A stretch of 10,434 bases of DNA from JAQIBY01 sp964615585. Lineage in GTDB: Bacteria > Bacteroidota > Bacteroidia > Bacteroidales > ML635J-15. The stretch covers positions 1-10,434 of the forward strand of contig CAZTNS010000114.1 of the NCBI GenBank assembly GCA_964615585.1. Reading direction: 5' to 3'. Below the pieces are notes generated by a model, which saw nothing but the letters and a program-made list of their open reading frames with translations, was not told the origin of the DNA and made no database searches. How positions within the stretch are numbered: the first letter of the stretch is position 1; each line of letters begins with the position of its first letter. This document shows positions 7,967 to 10,434 of this stretch, piece by piece. The translations under genes were made by a program, and so were the position numbers.

Positions 7967-8959
7967 ATGAAACAACCTGAAAAACCATATTTATCTGTAG
8001 TTATACCTGTTTTTAATGAAGAGCAAAACATAGCATCTTTATTTGATGATATTCTCATCACCTTGAAAAAAGTTGACTTTGATTATGAAATTATCTGTAT
8101 TGATGACGGAAGCAGTGATGATAGTTATTCTGAATTGACAAAAGTAGCAAAATCAGATCAAAGGATAAAAATCATTCGGTTTAGGAAAAATTTTGGACAA
8201 ACAGCAGCTATGTCGGCGGGCATAAACTATTCCCGGGGCGAAGTCATTATATTTATGGATGCTGATTTGCAAAATGACCCATCCGATATTCCTGCTTTCA
8301 TAAACAAAATTAATGAGGGATATGATGTTGTCAGCGGATGGAGGAAAAAAAGAAAGGACAAAATGCTTTTCCGCCGGCTCCCTTCTTTTATTGCAAATCT
8401 GATAATCAGAAAAGTAAGCGGAATAATGATCCACGACCTGGGATGTTCTCTAAAAGCTTATAAAAGTGAAATCATCAAAGACATTAATCTATATGGTGAG
8501 ATGCACAGATTTCTACCTATACTTGCGGCCAGAACAGGTGCCAAAATATCGGAAATACCGGTAAAACACCATTCCAGGAAGCATGGAAAATCTCATTATG
8601 GATTAAACAGAACTTTTAAGGTTTTGCTTGACCTCATCACTGTACAATTTATGCGATCTTTCAGCACAAAACCCATCTATCTTTATGGAGGTTTCGCTAT
8701 GTTAAGTTTATTCTTAGGTATCATGTCAGGGCTGGCAGTATTATGTATGAAAATATTTTATGGAACTGATATGACAGGGAATCCTTTTCTCCTGTTAACA
8801 GTGTTGTTTATTTTAATTACCATTCTTCTTGCCCTTATGGGTGTTCAGGCTGAAGTTTTGATACGCATTTATCATCAGCAGGGCAAAATAAAGCATTATT
8901 ATATCAGTGAAACCACAAACATTGATTCAGAAAAAGACTCAGGCAGATCAGAAGCATGA
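7967..8959 (+). CDS. ArnC/GtrB/DPM1-like polyprenyl-phosphate glycosyltransferase (GT2)
   Basis: This 330-residue GT2 enzyme probably moves a sugar from a nucleotide donor to undecaprenyl phosphate at the inner face of the cytoplasmic membrane. The GT-A fold is shown by YLSVVIPVFNEEQNI (8-22), the DDGSSDD donor-binding motif (46-52), FRKNFGQTAAMSAGI (72-86) and the metal-binding DAD (98-100) followed by LQNDP. The basic motif HHSRKHGKSHYG (201-212) is typical of the polyprenyl-phosphate branch. Two C-terminal hydrophobic helices lie near 237-262 and 273-293. Length is usual for ArnC/GtrB-like proteins. No strong Shine-Dalgarno sequence is seen before the ATG; the weak AAGAAG upstream is compatible. 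The stop overlaps the next start as ATGA, so translation is likely coupled. The divergent ArnT-like gene is the natural user of its product. Sugar identity cannot be read from the sequence, so arnC is not assigned. Confidence 0.9.
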   Translation: MKQPEKPYLSVVIPVFNEEQNIASLFDDILITLKKVDFDYEIICIDDGSSDDSYSELTKVAKSDQRIKIIRFRKNFGQTAAMSAGINYSRGEVIIFMDADLQNDPSDIPAFINKINEGYDVVSGWRKKRKDKMLFRRLPSFIANLIIRKVSGIMIHDLGCSLKAYKSEIIKDINLYGEMHRFLPILAARTGAKISEIPVKHHSRKHGKSHYGLNRTFKVLLDLITVQFMRSFSTKPIYLYGGFAMLSLFLGIMSGLAVLCMKIFYGTDMTGNPFLLLTVLFILITILLALMGVQAEVLIRIYHQQGKIKHYYISETTNIDSEKDSGRSEA

Positions 8960-10365
8960 AAAACAGGAATCCAAAGAACATTATTTTATTAAACCCACCA
9001 GGTAAAAAACAATACTTTAGAGACTATTACTGTGCTAAAGTATCAAAAGCAAGGTATTATTATCACCCTGTTGATTTACTTTATTTAAGCGGACGTTTGG
9101 CTAAAACGGCAAATGTACATTTTGTGGATGCCATTGCTGAAAAAATGGATAGTAAAAAATGTTTAAATCAAATTATTAAAATAAAGCCTGATACAATAAT
9201 TTCCCTGAGCTCTGCACCTTCCTATGCCGAAGACATGGGTTTTATTAACAAAATTAAAAATAAACTGCCTGACTGCCTTATAATTGCTACAGGGGATATT
9301 TTCCGGGAATATAGAAGCAGAGGACTTCGTGAAAACCCTCAACTTGATGCAATTCTACTGGATTTCTCCACCCATGACATTTTAAAATACATTGAAAACA
9401 CAGATAATAAAATTATCCCGAATATTATATACCGTCATGCTGAACAAATCATTGAAGGAAAAGAAGAACATTATTCGGGCACATGGCATGTACCAATTCC
9501 TATATGGAATAAGATAAACTTAAAAGCATATCATTTCCCTTTTGCAAAAAGAAAGCCATTCGCCAGCATACTTACAGACTTTGGTTGTCCTTATAACTGC
9601 AATTTTTGCCCGGTCAGCAGTCTTGGTTTTAAGATGCGTCCGGTAAATGATGTTATTACAGAGCTAGGGATACTGAATAATCTGGGTGTCAAGGAACTTT
9701 ATATTAGAGATCAGACTTTCGGGGTAAATAATTCCCGCAGTATAGAATTACTTAAGGCAATAAAAGATTCAGGCATGAAATTTTCATGGACATGTCTTTC
9801 AAGAACTGATGTTTTAAGCGATGAATTACTTCATAAGATGAAAAACACAGGTTGCCATACAGTTATGCTGGGTATTGAATCTGCCAATGATGCATTGATG
9901 AAAAAACATAAAAAAAACATTAAATTGAGCGACACTTTCAGAAACATCAAAAGAATTAAAAAAAACGGTATCCGTATTGGGGGCTTTTTTATGATAGGTT
10001 TCCCGGGGGAAAACAGAAGCTCTGTATTGGAAACATCAAAGCTCGCAAGAAAGCTCCCTCTTGATTATGCATCTTTTAATATCGTGTCTCCACGTTTTGG
10101 CACCGAATTCCGGAAAGAATCCGTTATAAACGGCATTATTGACCAGGAGTCCAGTCTTGGAGCAGAATCATCCGCATCCAATCCGGTATGGAAAAATCAA
10201 AAATTAAACAATACTCAATTATCAAAACTTCGTCACAAAGCCGTCAGAAAATTTTATCTCAGGCCTTCCTACATTATTAAAAGATTAGCCAGTGTAAAAA
10301 CTAAACATGAGTTTTTTAATCTGATGGCTGAAGGAATTTCACTGTTAAAAAAATCAATACCTTAA
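8956..10365 (+). CDS. radical SAM protein with B12-binding-like N-terminal domain
   Basis: This 469-residue protein is a radical SAM enzyme. The cluster motif CPYNCNFC gives Cys211, Cys215 and Cys218 (CxxxCxxC), which would hold the 4Fe-4S cluster used to cleave S-adenosylmethionine. GIESAND (307-313) and GGFFMIGFPGE (342-352) match conserved segments of the radical SAM barrel. Residues about 8-145 resemble the cobalamin-binding-like Rossmann domain of the B12-type radical SAM class: ILLNPP near 10-15, then HPVDLLYLSGRL (37-48). The classical DxHxxG cobalamin motif is absent, as in many of these proteins, so cobalamin use is uncertain. Members of the class methylate or rearrange sugars, lipids, pigments and antibiotics. 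The start overlaps the GT2 stop (ATGA), so the pair forms one operon. Its substrate here is unknown; modification of the carrier-linked sugar or of a membrane lipid is an inference from context. Confidence 0.88.
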   Translation: MKNRNPKNIILLNPPGKKQYFRDYYCAKVSKARYYYHPVDLLYLSGRLAKTANVHFVDAIAEKMDSKKCLNQIIKIKPDTIISLSSAPSYAEDMGFINKIKNKLPDCLIIATGDIFREYRSRGLRENPQLDAILLDFSTHDILKYIENTDNKIIPNIIYRHAEQIIEGKEEHYSGTWHVPIPIWNKINLKAYHFPFAKRKPFASILTDFGCPYNCNFCPVSSLGFKMRPVNDVITELGILNNLGVKELYIRDQTFGVNNSRSIELLKAIKDSGMKFSWTCLSRTDVLSDELLHKMKNTGCHTVMLGIESANDALMKKHKKNIKLSDTFRNIKRIKKNGIRIGGFFMIGFPGENRSSVLETSKLARKLPLDYASFNIVSPRFGTEFRKESVINGIIDQESSLGAESSASNPVWKNQKLNNTQLSKLRHKAVRKFYLRPSYIIKRLASVKTKHEFFNLMAEGISLLKKSIP

Positions 10366-10434
10366 ATTGCAAAGGAAAATACGGTAAAGCCTCCTTAATC
10401 CAAGGCATTGCTATGTGAACAGAATACATCATAA
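10366..10434. other. tail of the window, no gene or terminator seen
   Basis: These 69 bases follow the radical SAM stop codon. A weak CCTT-AATCC-AAGG hairpin is possible near 10395-10407, but its stem is only four base pairs and no T run follows it, so I do not call a terminator. No start with a long frame is visible before the window ends. The operon may continue beyond the edge. Confidence 0.4.

Noticed and set aside
7967..8959. Naming the GT2 gene arnC and the GT39 gene arnT
   Set aside because: The class fits, but no other arn genes (arnA, arnB, arnD) are visible and the sugar cannot be inferred, so a specific symbol would overstate the evidence.
10310..10405. Short minus-strand frame beginning MPWIKEALPYF near 10405
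   Set aside because: It has only about 30 codons, largely overlaps the end of the radical SAM gene and shows no recognisable motif.
10395..10407. Possible terminator hairpin CCTT-AATCC-AAGG
   Set aside because: The stem has four base pairs and is not followed by a T run.

Overview
The window looks like chromosomal DNA of a member of the Bacteroidota, probably a Bacteroidales or Marinilabiliales-like lineage. The reasons are the style of the long macroglobulin protein (acidic, aromatic DPC-H-x-x-YY insert and a macroglobulin core resembling those of Bacteroidota), a TAnnTTTG-type promoter box upstream of it, the lack of strong Shine-Dalgarno sequences before starts, and the AT-rich composition. 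No rRNA, tRNA, CRISPR array, insertion sequence or plasmid/phage gene was seen. The species cannot be named from the sequence alone.

Left half (138-5693, plus strand): one very large gene for a bacterial alpha-2-macroglobulin (1851 residues). It has an N-terminal membrane anchor, a string of macroglobulin domains, a Gly-rich candidate bait region and an intact Cys-x-Glu-Gln thioester. It probably traps proteases in the periplasm. A pbpC gene (penicillin-binding protein 1C), the usual partner, does not follow it here. The next gene is convergent and begins its stop codon only 51 bases away.

Right half (5745-10365): three genes of a surface-glycan type. A membrane glycosyltransferase of the ArnT/GT39 (GT-C) class lies on the minus strand. 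A plus-strand pair is divergent from it: an ArnC/GtrB/DPM1-like GT2 glycosyltransferase with two C-terminal membrane helices, and a radical SAM protein with a B12-binding-like N-terminal domain. The pair overlaps by ATGA. The logical reading is that the GT2 enzyme loads a sugar on undecaprenyl phosphate in the cytoplasm, the carrier is flipped, and the GT-C enzyme transfers the sugar on the periplasmic face. The radical SAM enzyme may modify the sugar or a lipid. The acceptor and the sugar are unknown.

Gene-free stretches are all short: 1-137, 5694-5744, 7884-7966 and 10366-10434. The first and third hold candidate regulatory sequences. In the second and last I see no convincing terminator or gene. 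The left gene is visibly richer in G+C than the right block, so the two halves may have different histories.
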